Shown piece by piece: positions 21,804 to 30,776 of a stretch of DNA of 45,166 nt (its first letter is position 1; every line of letters starts with the position of its first letter). The stretch comes from Acidobacteria subdivision 2 bacterium RH1 MAG20 (GTDB lineage Bacteria; Acidobacteriota; Terriglobia; Terriglobales; Acidobacteriaceae). The notes beneath the pieces were generated by a model. It did not search any database. It was given only the letters and a program-made list of their open reading frames with translations, and was not told the origin of the DNA. The stretch is from NCBI GenBank assembly GCA_002197545.1, contig NFUO01000546.1, forward strand, positions 1 to 45,166, in the 5' to 3' direction. Made by a program: the position numbers and the translations under genes.

Positions 21804-24239
21804 GTGGGCAGGAAAAAGAGCGAGACGATATTGCATAGTTGGGCCAGAATTTCGATGACCGTGGTGGTTGGATGTCTGCTGATGGGGATGATGGTTGCCC
21901 CGAACCATTGCGTGATCGCACAGACGACGAAAAAGACCAGCCATTCAAAGACGACGAAGAAGACGACAGTTAAAAAGAAGGCGTCCGGCAAAGGGACGCA
22001 GACTTCGGTGAAGGGGAAGAAGACTTCCACTCGGAGTGCGAAGAAGACGACTGCGCGAAAGGCGACTGCTTCCAGTCGAAGCTCGAAGAGCAGGAGCCGT
22101 GTTACGCGGAAGAGACATCATGCTGCTCCTAAGCCGACGGCGCGGAGCATCAAACTTACCAGTGCCTTCAGGGCAACGGAGCAGTTGAGGCCGATGGCGC
22201 AGCAGTTGACGGCGACCCGGTCTCCGGCTGCCTATCGGGGCGTCGAGAGCTATGCGAAGATGCATCCGGGCGAAGCCGCTGCTGCGGCGTACCTTGCTCT
22301 AGGTCATGTTTATATGCTGGATCACCGGTATATCGAGGCGGCGGATGCCTATCGTCAGGCTGCGCAGAGCGGGAAGGCGCTGGACGACTATGCTGACTAC
22401 CTTGGCGCGCAGGCGTCGCTGCAGGCCAATCGCGGCGCGGATGCGAATGTCCTGCTCGACCATTTTGCAGAACGGCATCCGGGGAGCATCTTTAATGCGG
22501 ATGCGCCTGTTCTGCTGGCAAACGCATATTTGCAGCAGACCAATCCGCAGGCCGCGTTGCAGATTCTGCTGCCGCTGGCAGACACGGAACAGGCATCGCA
22601 TGTGGACTTTCGCTATGCGCTTGGACGCGCCTATCAGATGTCAAACAATACGGCGCGTGCGGCGGCAATCTTTCGCAGCATCTATCTCAAGCAGCCTTTG
22701 AGTTTCGAGGCGGGGCAGTCGCGCACACAGTTGCAGGCGATGGGCGTGCCGCTTACCGCTGCGGAGCGCAAGATCCATGCGGACCAGCTCTTCAATGCGA
22801 AGCACTATGCCGAGGCGGGCGACGAGTACCATGCCATTGCGCGTGACAGTGATGGGCTGAGCGTGGCCGATCTCGATACATTGAAGGTCTACTCCGCGGT
22901 GTGCGATATGAAGCTGAAGCGCATCAGCCGCAACGACGTGGAGAAACTGCCGGAGACGACCCCTGATACTGCCGCGTTGAAGTTGTATATGCTGGCGGAG
23001 CTGTCACGCGACGAGAATGACGAGGCTGGTCATGACGCGCTGATCGCCCAGATGGTCCAGCGTTTTCCGACTAGCCGCTGGCTGGAGGAGGCGCTCTACT
23101 CGGGCGGCAATATGTATCTGCTGAAGCATGACGCGAAGCAGGCTACGTACCATTATTCGCTGCTGGTGAAGATGTTTCCGAACAGTGTTTATGCGCCTTC
23201 CGCGCACTGGCGCGCGGCGTGGATGAACTATCGGCTGCGCAACTATGCCGAGGCAGCGCGGTTGATGGACGAGCAGATCCAGATGTATCCCGCTGGTGTC
23301 GAGGTGTCGAGTGCGCTGTACTGGCGTGGGCGCATCTATGAGGACGAGGAGCACAACTTCGGCCAGGCGGTGAACTACTACCACGTGTTGTCGACGACGT
23401 ATACCAACTTTTATTACGCCAATCTTGCAAGGCAGCGGCTGGCTGTATTGGGCACACAGCCTCCCGTCGCTTCCTCTCCTGTGCTGAGCGCAGTGCCGCC
23501 GCAGGATGTGCCGGACCTCACTGGTGAGTTGCCGGAGAATGAGCCTCACCTCATTAAGGCCCGGCTGCTGGCAAATGCGGCATTGAATGAGTACATCGGG
23601 CCTGAGATTCAGGCGAGTGAGACAGCAGGGGAGTGGGGAGCGCTGGCGCAGGCAGAGATCTACGCTTCTTACGGGGAGTACACCCGGTCGGTGCAGTCGA
23701 TGAAGCACAGCGGGATTTCTTTCTACTCACTGCCGATCGATCAGGTGCCTCCGGTCTATTGGCATCTGCTGTTTCCTCAGCCCTACTGGTCCGATGTTGT
23801 GGCGGAGTCGAAGAAGAACGGGCTTGATCCTTATTTTGTGGCGTCGCTTATCCGGCAGGAGTCGGAGTTCAATGCGGGCGCTGTGAGTCGGGCCAACGCA
23901 TATGGGCTGATGCAGCTGCTTCCGTCCGTGGGCAAGTCGATTGCAAAGAAACAGGGGATCAGGCACTTCAAGACGAGCGATCTGCTGAACGCTCAGGCCA
24001 ACCTTAAGCTTGGTACGGTCAATCTGAAACAGGTGCTGGACAGGTTTGGTGGGCAGGCGGAGTATGCTCTGGCTGCCTATAACGCAGGCGATACGCCGGT
24101 GCGACGGTGGATGTCGAGTAACGACTATAAGGACATTCCTGAATTTGTCGAGTCGATTCCTTATTCAGAGACGCGTGAGTATGTTCAAGCGATTCTGCGG
24201 AACCGGGAGATGTATCGGGCTTTGTATCCGGGGCGGTAG
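21804..24239 (+). CDS. Soluble lytic murein transglycosylase (Slt70-like)
   Basis: An 811-residue periplasmic enzyme that cleaves peptidoglycan glycan strands to 1,6-anhydro ends. A signal peptide spans about residues 14-40 (cut near VIAQ-TT). Residues 41-115 are an unusual Lys/Arg/Thr/Ser-rich stretch. A long superhelical part with TPR-like helical pairs follows (about 140-560). The SLT domain is at the C-terminus, with catalytic Glu686 in RQESEF, then NAYGLMQLLP and the LAAYNAG motif. The start is uncertain: GTG 21804 is preceded only by a weak AGAG, and ATG 21855, at the beginning of the hydrophobic core, is the main alternative. It is divergent from pncA and ends seven bases from the convergent ArsB-like gene. 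Confidence 0.9.
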   Translation: MGRKKSETILHSWARISMTVVVGCLLMGMMVAPNHCVIAQTTKKTSHSKTTKKTTVKKKASGKGTQTSVKGKKTSTRSAKKTTARKATASSRSSKSRSRVTRKRHHAAPKPTARSIKLTSAFRATEQLRPMAQQLTATRSPAAYRGVESYAKMHPGEAAAAAYLALGHVYMLDHRYIEAADAYRQAAQSGKALDDYADYLGAQASLQANRGADANVLLDHFAERHPGSIFNADAPVLLANAYLQQTNPQAALQILLPLADTEQASHVDFRYALGRAYQMSNNTARAAAIFRSIYLKQPLSFEAGQSRTQLQAMGVPLTAAERKIHADQLFNAKHYAEAGDEYHAIARDSDGLSVADLDTLKVYSAVCDMKLKRISRNDVEKLPETTPDTAALKLYMLAELSRDENDEAGHDALIAQMVQRFPTSRWLEEALYSGGNMYLLKHDAKQATYHYSLLVKMFPNSVYAPSAHWRAAWMNYRLRNYAEAARLMDEQIQMYPAGVEVSSALYWRGRIYEDEEHNFGQAVNYYHVLSTTYTNFYYANLARQRLAVLGTQPPVASSPVLSAVPPQDVPDLTGELPENEPHLIKARLLANAALNEYIGPEIQASETAGEWGALAQAEIYASYGEYTRSVQSMKHSGISFYSLPIDQVPPVYWHLLFPQPYWSDVVAESKKNGLDPYFVASLIRQESEFNAGAVSRANAYGLMQLLPSVGKSIAKKQGIRHFKTSDLLNAQANLKLGTVNLKQVLDRFGGQAEYALAAYNAGDTPVRRWMSSNDYKDIPEFVESIPYSETREYVQAILRNREMYRALYPGR

Positions 24240-24246
24240 GGGTGGC

Positions 24247-25503
24247 TTAGCGAGCAGATAGTGCGACTGCGATGGTGGCCAGCGCGAGTGCAGGGGGCAT
24301 GATGATGCAGCCTGCTTTTAAAAACTTCCATGCGCTTACGTTCTGGCCTTCTTTGCGAATGGCGATCAGCCAGAGGATGGTGGCGAGCGAGCCGGTGACG
24401 GAGAGATTGGGGCCGAGGTCGATGCCGACGAGGATGATGTTCCGGAGCGCTCCGGTGATGTGCGCGGCTTGAATGCTGGCGGCGGCGATGAGGCCGAGCG
24501 GCAGATTGTTCACGAGGTTGGTTCCAATGCCTGTGCCGAAGGCTGCTGCCATGCTTCCTGCGATGGGGGACAAGTGTTGCAGGGTTTGGAGTGCGGTCTG
24601 TGAGAGGTGAAGGGCTCCGGCAGTGTTGATGGCTTCGACCATGATGAAGAGACCGGCGACGAGGGGGAGCACGCTCCATGAGATTTCATACAGGATCGCG
24701 GAGGGCCGCGTTCGTTTGCGAATGGAGATGACAAGCGCGATGAGCAAAGCGGAGATACAGGTGGGGAGGCCGAGGTCTTTGCCCATTGCAGAGGCGGTTA
24801 GGAGGACGGCGGCTACCACTGCGATGCCGGTGAGGGTCAGCTTGCCTGCTTCGGAGAGGTGCGGCGTTTCATTGTCGCTTGCGACGGCGCCTTTGAGGTC
24901 TTTGCGGCAATACCAGCGGAGGGTGAAGTAGGTAGCGACGATGGAGAAGACGGAGGCGACCAGAAAGATGCGGAGCCATTGACCGAGTGGCGGCATTCCG
25001 TTGTGGAAGACGACGAGGTTGGCGGGGTTCGAGATGGGGAGAACGAAGCTGGCGGCGTTGGCGATGAAGGCGCAGATGAAGAGGTAGGGGAGCGGCTCTA
25101 CCTTTGATTTCCTGGTGGCGGCGAGCACGGCAGGGGTGAGGACGACGGCGGTGGCGTCGTTGGAGAGGAAGATGGTGACGAAGATTCCGACGATGTAGAT
25201 GAGGGTGAAGAGTCGGGTGCGGGAGCCTCGGGCGTGCTGGATGGCAATGGTGGCGAGCCAGTTGAAGACTCCGTGCATGTGGGCGAGTTGGGCGAGCAGC
25301 ATCATGCCGGCGAGGAAGAGGTACACGTCGGTGCCTTCGGCGATGGCGTGGGCGGCGAGGTGTAAAGGGATGAGGCGAAAGACTACGAGCGTGGCTGCGC
25401 CGATGCTGGTCCACCACGCTTCGGCAAGATCGCGAGGGTGGAGGAGCATCAGCAGGATGCTGATGCAGGAGATGATCCAGATGGCGATGTGTGCTGGGGG
25501 CAT
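24247..25503 (-). CDS. ArsB/ion-transporter-superfamily permease
   Basis: A 418-residue inner-membrane protein with about ten to twelve helices, of the ArsB/NhaD ion-transporter group. The two family hairpin motifs are FLSNDATAVVLTPAV (about 112-126) and LPISNPANLVVF (about 155-166), with a second pair near the C-terminus (GIGTNLVNNLPLG). Best reading: an arsenite efflux carrier. There is no arsR, arsC or arsA next to it, so arsenite specificity is not supported by context and another anion is possible. The start is ATG 25503. Confidence 0.8.
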   Translation of the reverse strand: MPPAHIAIWIISCISILLMLLHPRDLAEAWWTSIGAATLVVFRLIPLHLAAHAIAEGTDVYLFLAGMMLLAQLAHMHGVFNWLATIAIQHARGSRTRLFTLIYIVGIFVTIFLSNDATAVVLTPAVLAATRKSKVEPLPYLFICAFIANAASFVLPISNPANLVVFHNGMPPLGQWLRIFLVASVFSIVATYFTLRWYCRKDLKGAVASDNETPHLSEAGKLTLTGIAVVAAVLLTASAMGKDLGLPTCISALLIALVISIRKRTRPSAILYEISWSVLPLVAGLFIMVEAINTAGALHLSQTALQTLQHLSPIAGSMAAAFGTGIGTNLVNNLPLGLIAAASIQAAHITGALRNIILVGIDLGPNLSVTGSLATILWLIAIRKEGQNVSAWKFLKAGCIIMPPALALATIAVALSAR

Positions 25504-25540
25504 TCAGGTTCTTTCGGGTGTTGATGCTGAGGGTTGAAAA

Positions 25541-25601
25541 ACGCAGGTCCTTCGACTGCGCCTCTCGCGATGAAGCTGCGGGAGGCTTCGCTCAGGATGA
25601 C
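25541..25601 (+). repeat. Intergenic hairpin repeat (copy 5) with the conserved loop
   Basis: Inner arms 25561-25568 and 25578-25585 pair over eight bases with one mismatch and close the loop GATGAAGCT, close to the loops of copies 1, 3 and 4. The outer part starts with TCCTTCGACTGCG and ends with CTTCGCTCAGGATGACA, a flank different from the GGGGCACCC tail of the others; its ends TCCT and AGGA pair. It lies between the pgm stop and the ArsB-like start, both on the minus strand. Confidence 0.7.
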
Positions 25602-25648
25602 ACTTAGTTATTTCCACTGCTGTAGTTGCTAAACGGTGGACGTTTATT

Positions 25649-27295
25649 TCAGGCGATGGCGGTGTTGACGAGGTGTTGGGCTTCAGTTTGGATCTGTTTG
25701 AGGTGGGTTTCGCCTTTGAAGGATTCGGCGTAGATCTTGTAGACGTCTTCGGTGCCGGAGGGACGGGCGGCGAACCAGCCGTTCTCCGTTGTGACCTTGA
25801 GGCCACCGATGGGGGCGTGGTTGCCGGGGGCTTCGGTGAGGATGGCGGTGATGGGCTCTCCGGCCAGTTCTTTGGCGGTGACTTGCGAGGGAGAGAGCTT
25901 GCCTAGTTTGGCCTTCTGCTCTTTGGTCGCGGCGGCGTCGATGCGTTGATAGACGGGGTCGCCGTATTTTTGCGTGAGGTCGCGGTAAAGCTCGCCGGGA
26001 TCGCGGCCGGTGCGGGCGGTCATCTCCGCGCTGAGCAAGCCGGGGATGAGGCCGTCTTTGTCGGTGGTCCAGACCTGAGCGTTGCGGCGAAGGAAGGTGG
26101 CTCCGGCGGACTCTTCCCCCACGAAACCTAACGACCCGTCGATGAGGCCGTCGACGAACCACTTGAAGCCTACGGGAACTTCGAGCATGGGGCGATTGAG
26201 GCCTTTGGCTACACGATCGATGATGCTGGAGGAGACGAGGGTTTTGCCGATGCCGACGTTCGCTGCCCACTGCGGGCGGTGGGTGAAGAGATATTGGATG
26301 CAGACGCTAAGGTAGTGGTTGGGGTTGAGCAGGCCGGTGGTGCGCGTGACGATGCCGTGGCGATCGTGGTCGGTGTCGGCTGCGAAGGCTACATCGTACT
26401 TTGCTTTGTTGGCGATCATGCTGGCCATGGCGAAGGGGCTGGAGCAGTCCATGCGGATGCGGCCGTCCCAGTCGCAGGTCATGAAACGGAAGGTGGGGTC
26501 TACGTATGGATTGAGGATTTCGAGGGGGAGCTTGTATTGCTCGGCGATACGCGGCCAGTAGTGGACGCCAGCTCCGCCTAGTGGATCTACAGCCAGCTTG
26601 AGGGTGGTTCCACCGAGGACTTCGAAGTCGATGACGCTGCCCAGATCGTTGACGTAGGCGGTAATGTAGTCGTGACGATAGGTAGTGGAGGCTGAGAGAG
26701 CTTGCCAGTAGGGGATGCGCTTGACTTCATGCAGATGGTTGGCGATGAGGTCGTTGGCGCGGTTCTCGATCCATTTGGTGGCGGTGGTGTCGGCGGGGCC
26801 TCCATTGGGCGGGTTGTATTTGAAGCCGCCGTCTTCGGGAGGGTTATGCGATGGAGTGATGACGATGCCGTCGGCGCGGTGGAGTTTGGAGTTCTGGTTA
26901 TGGGTGAGGATAGCGTGGGAGAGGACAGGGGTAGGGGTGTAGCCGAGGTGCTCGTCGATCATGACTTCGATGGTGTTGGCGGCGAGGACTTCAAGGGCCG
27001 CGGTGAAGGCTGGCTCGGAGAGGGCGTGGGGGTCTTTGGCAAGAAAGAGTGGGCCGAAGGTGTGCTGGGAGGCGCGGTAGTCGACGATGGCCTGGGTGAT
27101 GGCGGCGATGTGGTCGTCGTTGAAGGCTGCATGGAAGGCGCTGCCGCGATGGCCCGATGTTCCGAAAGCGACGCGCTGGGCGGGGATGGCGGGGTCGGGG
27201 TGGAGGGAGTAGAAAGCCGTGATGAGATGAGGGATATTGACGAGCGATGCGGGAGAAGGGAGTTGGCCTGGTTGATTGGCTGGGGCTGTGTTCAT
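25649..27295 (-). CDS. pgm: Phosphoglucomutase (alpha-D-glucose phosphate-specific)
   Basis: A 548-residue cytoplasmic enzyme that interconverts glucose 1- and 6-phosphate. The phosphoserine loop is ITPSHNPP with Ser149. The Mg-binding motif DTDHD is at 307-311, the sugar-binding GEESAG at 393-398 and the C-terminal phosphate site RPSGTED is near 520-530. Size and motifs fit the E. coli Pgm type. I start at ATG 27295 (MNTAPANQ), with GAGG ten bases ahead; the longer open frame adds 69 residues with no family match. It links glycogen and nucleotide-sugar pathways to glycolysis. Confidence 0.93.
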   Translation of the reverse strand: MNTAPANQPGQLPSPASLVNIPHLITAFYSLHPDPAIPAQRVAFGTSGHRGSAFHAAFNDDHIAAITQAIVDYRASQHTFGPLFLAKDPHALSEPAFTAALEVLAANTIEVMIDEHLGYTPTPVLSHAILTHNQNSKLHRADGIVITPSHNPPEDGGFKYNPPNGGPADTTATKWIENRANDLIANHLHEVKRIPYWQALSASTTYRHDYITAYVNDLGSVIDFEVLGGTTLKLAVDPLGGAGVHYWPRIAEQYKLPLEILNPYVDPTFRFMTCDWDGRIRMDCSSPFAMASMIANKAKYDVAFAADTDHDRHGIVTRTTGLLNPNHYLSVCIQYLFTHRPQWAANVGIGKTLVSSSIIDRVAKGLNRPMLEVPVGFKWFVDGLIDGSLGFVGEESAGATFLRRNAQVWTTDKDGLIPGLLSAEMTARTGRDPGELYRDLTQKYGDPVYQRIDAAATKEQKAKLGKLSPSQVTAKELAGEPITAILTEAPGNHAPIGGLKVTTENGWFAARPSGTEDVYKIYAESFKGETHLKQIQTEAQHLVNTAIA

Positions 27296-27596
27296 GCTTT
27301 GGTGTCCTCGCGGAGGAATGGTGCCGACAATTGAACTATATGAGATGCAAGTTGGAGAGGGAAGCTGGGCGGCGAGGAACAATGACACGGAAGTCGTATA
27401 GGGACATGCTTGTATTTCGTTCGAGCTTGGCCTAAAACGGAGAGGCTCCCTGGTTTTACTTTTAGCTTCATCCATTGCATGGACAGTCCATGTCCAGCGC
27501 AACGTGCATCGTTGAGCTTCGATCGTTGTATATGGCGGGCCGACCCTTCATGTGTATAGCTGCGCGTCGGAGGGTTGTGCTCCGCTGAGGATTTTG
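27296..27596. promoter_or_regulatory. Divergent intergenic region between pgm and the collagen-like gene
   Basis: This 301-base gap should hold promoters in both directions. Visible items are a TATAGT box on the minus strand (complement of 27335-27340) about 40 bases upstream of pgm, without a good -35 partner, and a 15-base palindrome CATGGACAGTCCATG at 27478-27492, which looks like an operator. The collagen-like gene has GAGGA at 27587-27591. I see no further gene in it. Confidence 0.4.
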
Positions 27597-29366
27597 ATGG
27601 GTCTGGTACGGAAGGCTTTCTTGTGGGTGGGACTGACGGCGTGGCTTGTATCTGCTGTGCCGGCGCTTGCGGTGGAGGCGACGCTGGTAGCGGATGCCCA
27701 TGTGAACAGTGCGCTGCCAGGAGTGAATAGCGGAGCTATCTCGAATTTGGATGTAGGAGCCGGGTATACGGCGCTGTTGGAGTTTGATCTGAGTGCGCTC
27801 CCGCCTGGGACGACGTCCTCTCAGGTGTCGCGAGCTGTACTGCGGTTGTACTGCAACCGGGTGGACACAGCGGGACAGGTAAGCGTGCAGCCGGTGAATG
27901 GAGTATGGGGAGAGTACAGCGTCACCTATGCGACGCTGCCGGCGTTGGGGAGCGCGGTGCAGGTTCTTCAGGTAAGCCAGGCGGGAGCCTACGTGACGGT
28001 GGATGTGACAGCGCTGGTGCAGGGGTGGATTGGCGCTCCCGCAACAAACAATGGAGTGGCGCTGACATCTGGGGCGGCTGGGGTGCAGTTCGATAGCAAA
28101 GAGAACGACCTGACGGGTCATGCGGCTACATTGGATGTGACGCTGGTTTCGGCTGGACCAACAGGACCAACCGGACCTGCTGGCCCGATGGGTTTGTCAG
28201 GGCCTGCGGGAGCAGTTGGGGCCGTGGGCGCTACGGGGGCTGCTGGGCCTGTTGGTCCGGTTGGAGCCACCGGGTTGCAAGGACCACAGGGTCCTCAGGG
28301 GCCGCAAGGTCTGCAGGGAGTTACCGGGCCTGCCGGACCAGTTGGACCGATGGGAGCAACGGGGTCGATGGGACCTACAGGGTTGACAGGTGCTACGGGA
28401 GTTGCGGGACTGGCGTTTCGGGGAAGTTATTCATCGAGCCTGAGCTATGGGCTGAATGATGCCGTGAGTTATCTGGGAGCTAGTTATATTTCGATGGCTG
28501 TGGGGAATGTTGGCAATACTCCGGGTTTGAATGCGGCATATTGGAATGTGCTGGCGGCGCAGGGTGCGGCAGGTGCTCAAGGCCCTGCGGGAGCGGCTGG
28601 TGCGACTGGAGCATCGGGTGTCGCAGGGCCGCAAGGCGCGCCGGGGGCTACCGGGCCTGCGGGCGCTGTGGGGATGAATTATCGAGGGGCCTGGGATTCT
28701 GCGGTTGGCTATCAGCGAAATGATGCGGCGGTGTTTGAGGGCAGTACCTATCTGGCGCAGGTAAGCAATCTGGGGCAGGAACCGGATATGTATCCATCAA
28801 CCTGGGCGGTGCTGGCGCAGAAGGGAAGCGCGGGTCCCACCGGGCCGTCAGGCGCAGCAGCAACGGTGAGCGTTGGAACAGTGACTACAGGATTGGCGGG
28901 GTCGCAGGCGACGGTGACGAATAGTGGGACGGCGGCGTCGGCGGTATTGAACTTTTCTATTCCGCAGGGTGCAGCGGGAGCGAATGGAACGGGTGGGGGA
29001 TCGAGTACGGGAGGATTGTCCTGGTCGATGTATCACCTGGTTTCATTCATCTTCAACTTTTATTCGGCGAGCAATACGAACGCGGGCGCCAGTGAAGATG
29101 CTTCGGTGTTGACGTGGGTTCCGGTGGGCTGCGCGGCCACTACGCTGAGTGTGTATTCGCAGCAGGTGAATGCCATTCATGTAGTGCTGCGGCAGGGGAC
29201 TCCAGGGAGCATGGCGGATACGGCGCTGGCTTGCACGGCGGCTTCGGGCGGAACGTGCACGGCTACGGGAAGTGTTGCGATCATAGCGGGGAGCTTTATC
29301 GATTTCGGCGTGAGCAATGCGAATGGAACAACAAGCGCAGTATGGATGGCTTTACAGTGCAGCTAG
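27597..29366 (+). CDS. Secreted DNRLRE-domain protein with collagen-like repeats
   Basis: A 589-residue modular exported protein. A signal peptide covers residues 1-25 (ALA-VEA). Residues 27-184 form a DNRLRE/CBM96-like beta domain ([25 protein letters not shown]). Then come Gly-X-Y collagen-like tracts at about 187-272, 323-358 and 410-419, interleaved with two similar carbohydrate-binding-like modules at 274-321 and 361-409 ([18 protein letters not shown] and [18 protein letters not shown], related to CBM5/12). The C-terminal 110 residues form a separate domain with paired Cys. Family knowledge suggests a fibrous surface or matrix protein; the ligand is unknown. The start is ATG 27597, with GAGGA at 27587-27591. 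It stands alone between pgm and the LacI gene. Confidence 0.8.
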   Translation: MGLVRKAFLWVGLTAWLVSAVPALAVEATLVADAHVNSALPGVNSGAISNLDVGAGYTALLEFDLSALPPGTTSSQVSRAVLRLYCNRVDTAGQVSVQPVNGVWGEYSVTYATLPALGSAVQVLQVSQAGAYVTVDVTALVQGWIGAPATNNGVALTSGAAGVQFDSKENDLTGHAATLDVTLVSAGPTGPTGPAGPMGLSGPAGAVGAVGATGAAGPVGPVGATGLQGPQGPQGPQGLQGVTGPAGPVGPMGATGSMGPTGLTGATGVAGLAFRGSYSSSLSYGLNDAVSYLGASYISMAVGNVGNTPGLNAAYWNVLAAQGAAGAQGPAGAAGATGASGVAGPQGAPGATGPAGAVGMNYRGAWDSAVGYQRNDAAVFEGSTYLAQVSNLGQEPDMYPSTWAVLAQKGSAGPTGPSGAAATVSVGTVTTGLAGSQATVTNSGTAASAVLNFSIPQGAAGANGTGGGSSTGGLSWSMYHLVSFIFNFYSASNTNAGASEDASVLTWVPVGCAATTLSVYSQQVNAIHVVLRQGTPGSMADTALACTAASGGTCTATGSVAIIAGSFIDFGVSNANGTTSAVWMALQCS

Positions 29367-29401
29367 ATCGATCCAGGAATTGAAGATAGTGCGAAGAAAC
29401 C

Positions 29402-29424
29402 GCAGCGATTTCGGCTGCAATTTT
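29402..29424 (+). terminator. Weak terminator-like hairpin after the collagen-like gene
   Basis: Stem GCAGC (29402-29406) with GCTGC (29414-29418), seven-base loop, then TTTT at 29421-29424. The stem is short, so this is only a candidate. Confidence 0.35.
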
Positions 29425-29570
29425 ACGTGACCAGAATCTCGCCCAGAAAGATGCTGATATCTTCGTTACAGCAATGCGGAAGGGTTAGAAGCGAGTTGCT
29501 GTTGGAAGTGGTTAGGCATTCTGCGATCGGTTGTGCTACAACTCCGACACTCACTTGATTTGGTGGATAC

Positions 29571-30644
29571 TTGGCCTCGAAGAAACAGAAGAGCGGTCGT
29601 ACGACGCTAATGGATGTCGCGCGCGAATGCGGATTTTCAGTTTCGACGGTGTCGCTCGTGCTGAATGAAGCTCCTCTTTCGCGCTATGTGGCGGCGGCAA
29701 CCAAGGTGCTTGTGCGGGAGACTGCGGAGCGGCTCGGATACAGGCCCGATGCATCCGCGCGGTCGCTGCGCAGCCGCCGCAGCGAGACGATCGGCATCAT
29801 GGTGTTTGATATCTCCGATCCCTTCTGTACGCTCATCCTCAAGGGTATCGAGGAGACGCTTCATCCGACCAGTTATCTCCCCATCATCATGGATGCGCAC
29901 AATGAGCTAAAGCAGTTTCAGCGGTATCTGCAGATGCTGCTCGAGCGCCGGGTGGAGGGATTGATCGTGATCGCCAACTGGCTCTTTGTCGATATCAATC
30001 CATTGGCAGACCTGGAACGGGAGCATATTCCCACGGTGCTGATCGGGCAGCAGCGTCACTTTGGGGCGATGAGTTCCGTCATGGTGGACAACGAAGCCGG
30101 CGGCTATCTTGCGCTGAAACATTTGCATGACCTGGGGCACAAGGACATCGCGGTCATTCGAGGGCCGATGCAATTGCCGGACAGCGGCAAGCGGTGGGCC
30201 GGAATGATCAAGCTGGCAAAGGAAACGGGACTTAAGCTAAGGCCGCAGTGGACCGTGGACCTTCCAGATACGTCCGACCCGAATTCGGGCTTTGTGGGGG
30301 GATATCAGTTGATGAACCGGATGTTGAAAGACAGGAAGCGCTTTACTGCGGTTGCTGCTTTTGACGATTTGACCGCGTTCGGTGCGATACGCGCGCTTCG
30401 ACAGGCAAAAGTGCGGGTGCCGGAGGATTGCTCGGTGATTGGCTTCGATGATGTTCCGTTGGCGGAACTGGGGAGCCCTTCTCTGACAACGGTGCGGCAG
30501 CCTATGGAAGAGATGGGTGTCATTGCGGCGGAGCGGATACTGAAGGGGATTCAGGCGATTCAGAATGACGCGAAACTGGTGGGGGAGCATCGCCAGATGC
30601 TGCCGGATGTAGTGGAGCGTGAGTCAACGTTACCGTTGAAGTAG
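29571..30644 (+). CDS. LacI-family transcriptional regulator
   Basis: A 357-residue repressor-type regulator. The N-terminal LacI helix-turn-helix and hinge are at about 11-65 (LMDVARECGFSVSTVSLVLN, then RLGYRPDASARSLR). The periplasmic-binding-protein-like effector domain follows (IGIMVFDISDPF, VIGFDDVPLAELGSPSLTTV). It should bind a sugar-type ligand and control nearby genes. The start is TTG 29571 with GGTGG a few bases upstream; no ATG fits before the helix-turn-helix. It lies 132 bases before the TonB-type receptor gene, which it probably regulates, with the hydrolase, permease and kinase genes further on. Confidence 0.92.
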   Translation: MASKKQKSGRTTLMDVARECGFSVSTVSLVLNEAPLSRYVAAATKVLVRETAERLGYRPDASARSLRSRRSETIGIMVFDISDPFCTLILKGIEETLHPTSYLPIIMDAHNELKQFQRYLQMLLERRVEGLIVIANWLFVDINPLADLEREHIPTVLIGQQRHFGAMSSVMVDNEAGGYLALKHLHDLGHKDIAVIRGPMQLPDSGKRWAGMIKLAKETGLKLRPQWTVDLPDTSDPNSGFVGGYQLMNRMLKDRKRFTAVAAFDDLTAFGAIRALRQAKVRVPEDCSVIGFDDVPLAELGSPSLTTVRQPMEEMGVIAAERILKGIQAIQNDAKLVGEHRQMLPDVVERESTLPLK

Positions 30645-30658
30645 TGTTCAAAAAGAAC

Positions 30659-30723
30659 TTTGTAAACAAAATTAACTAAATTTTCATTTTTTTCTTGACA
30701 TTCCTCCGCCCAAAGAATATCTA
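30659..30723 (+). promoter_or_regulatory. Promoter and possible LacI operator before the receptor gene
   Basis: A consensus -35 box TTGACA lies at 30695-30700, and TATCTA at 30718-30723 is a weak -10 with a 17-base spacer. The stretch upstream is AT-rich. A near-palindrome TTTGTAAACAAA at 30659-30670 (five-base arms) could be an operator for the LacI regulator just upstream. The receptor gene has a strong GGAGG at 30768-30772. Confidence 0.4.
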
Positions 30724-30776
30724 AGCATTCAATCGTTCTAATAGCTCACAAGACTGTTTCAAATTTTGGAGGCACC

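Noticed and set aside
24247..25503. Arsenic resistance operon
   Set aside because: Only an ArsB-type permease is present; no arsR, arsC, arsA or acr3 neighbour is seen, so an operon call is not supported.
27465..27473. AGCTTCATC, complement of the conserved hairpin loop
   Set aside because: The flanking bases form no stem and there is no GGGGCACC tail, so this is a chance match.
28156..28420. Repetitive DNA that could be a minisatellite or CRISPR-like array
   Set aside because: The periodicity is nine bases and follows Gly-X-Y codons of the collagen-like protein; there are no constant repeats with unique spacers.
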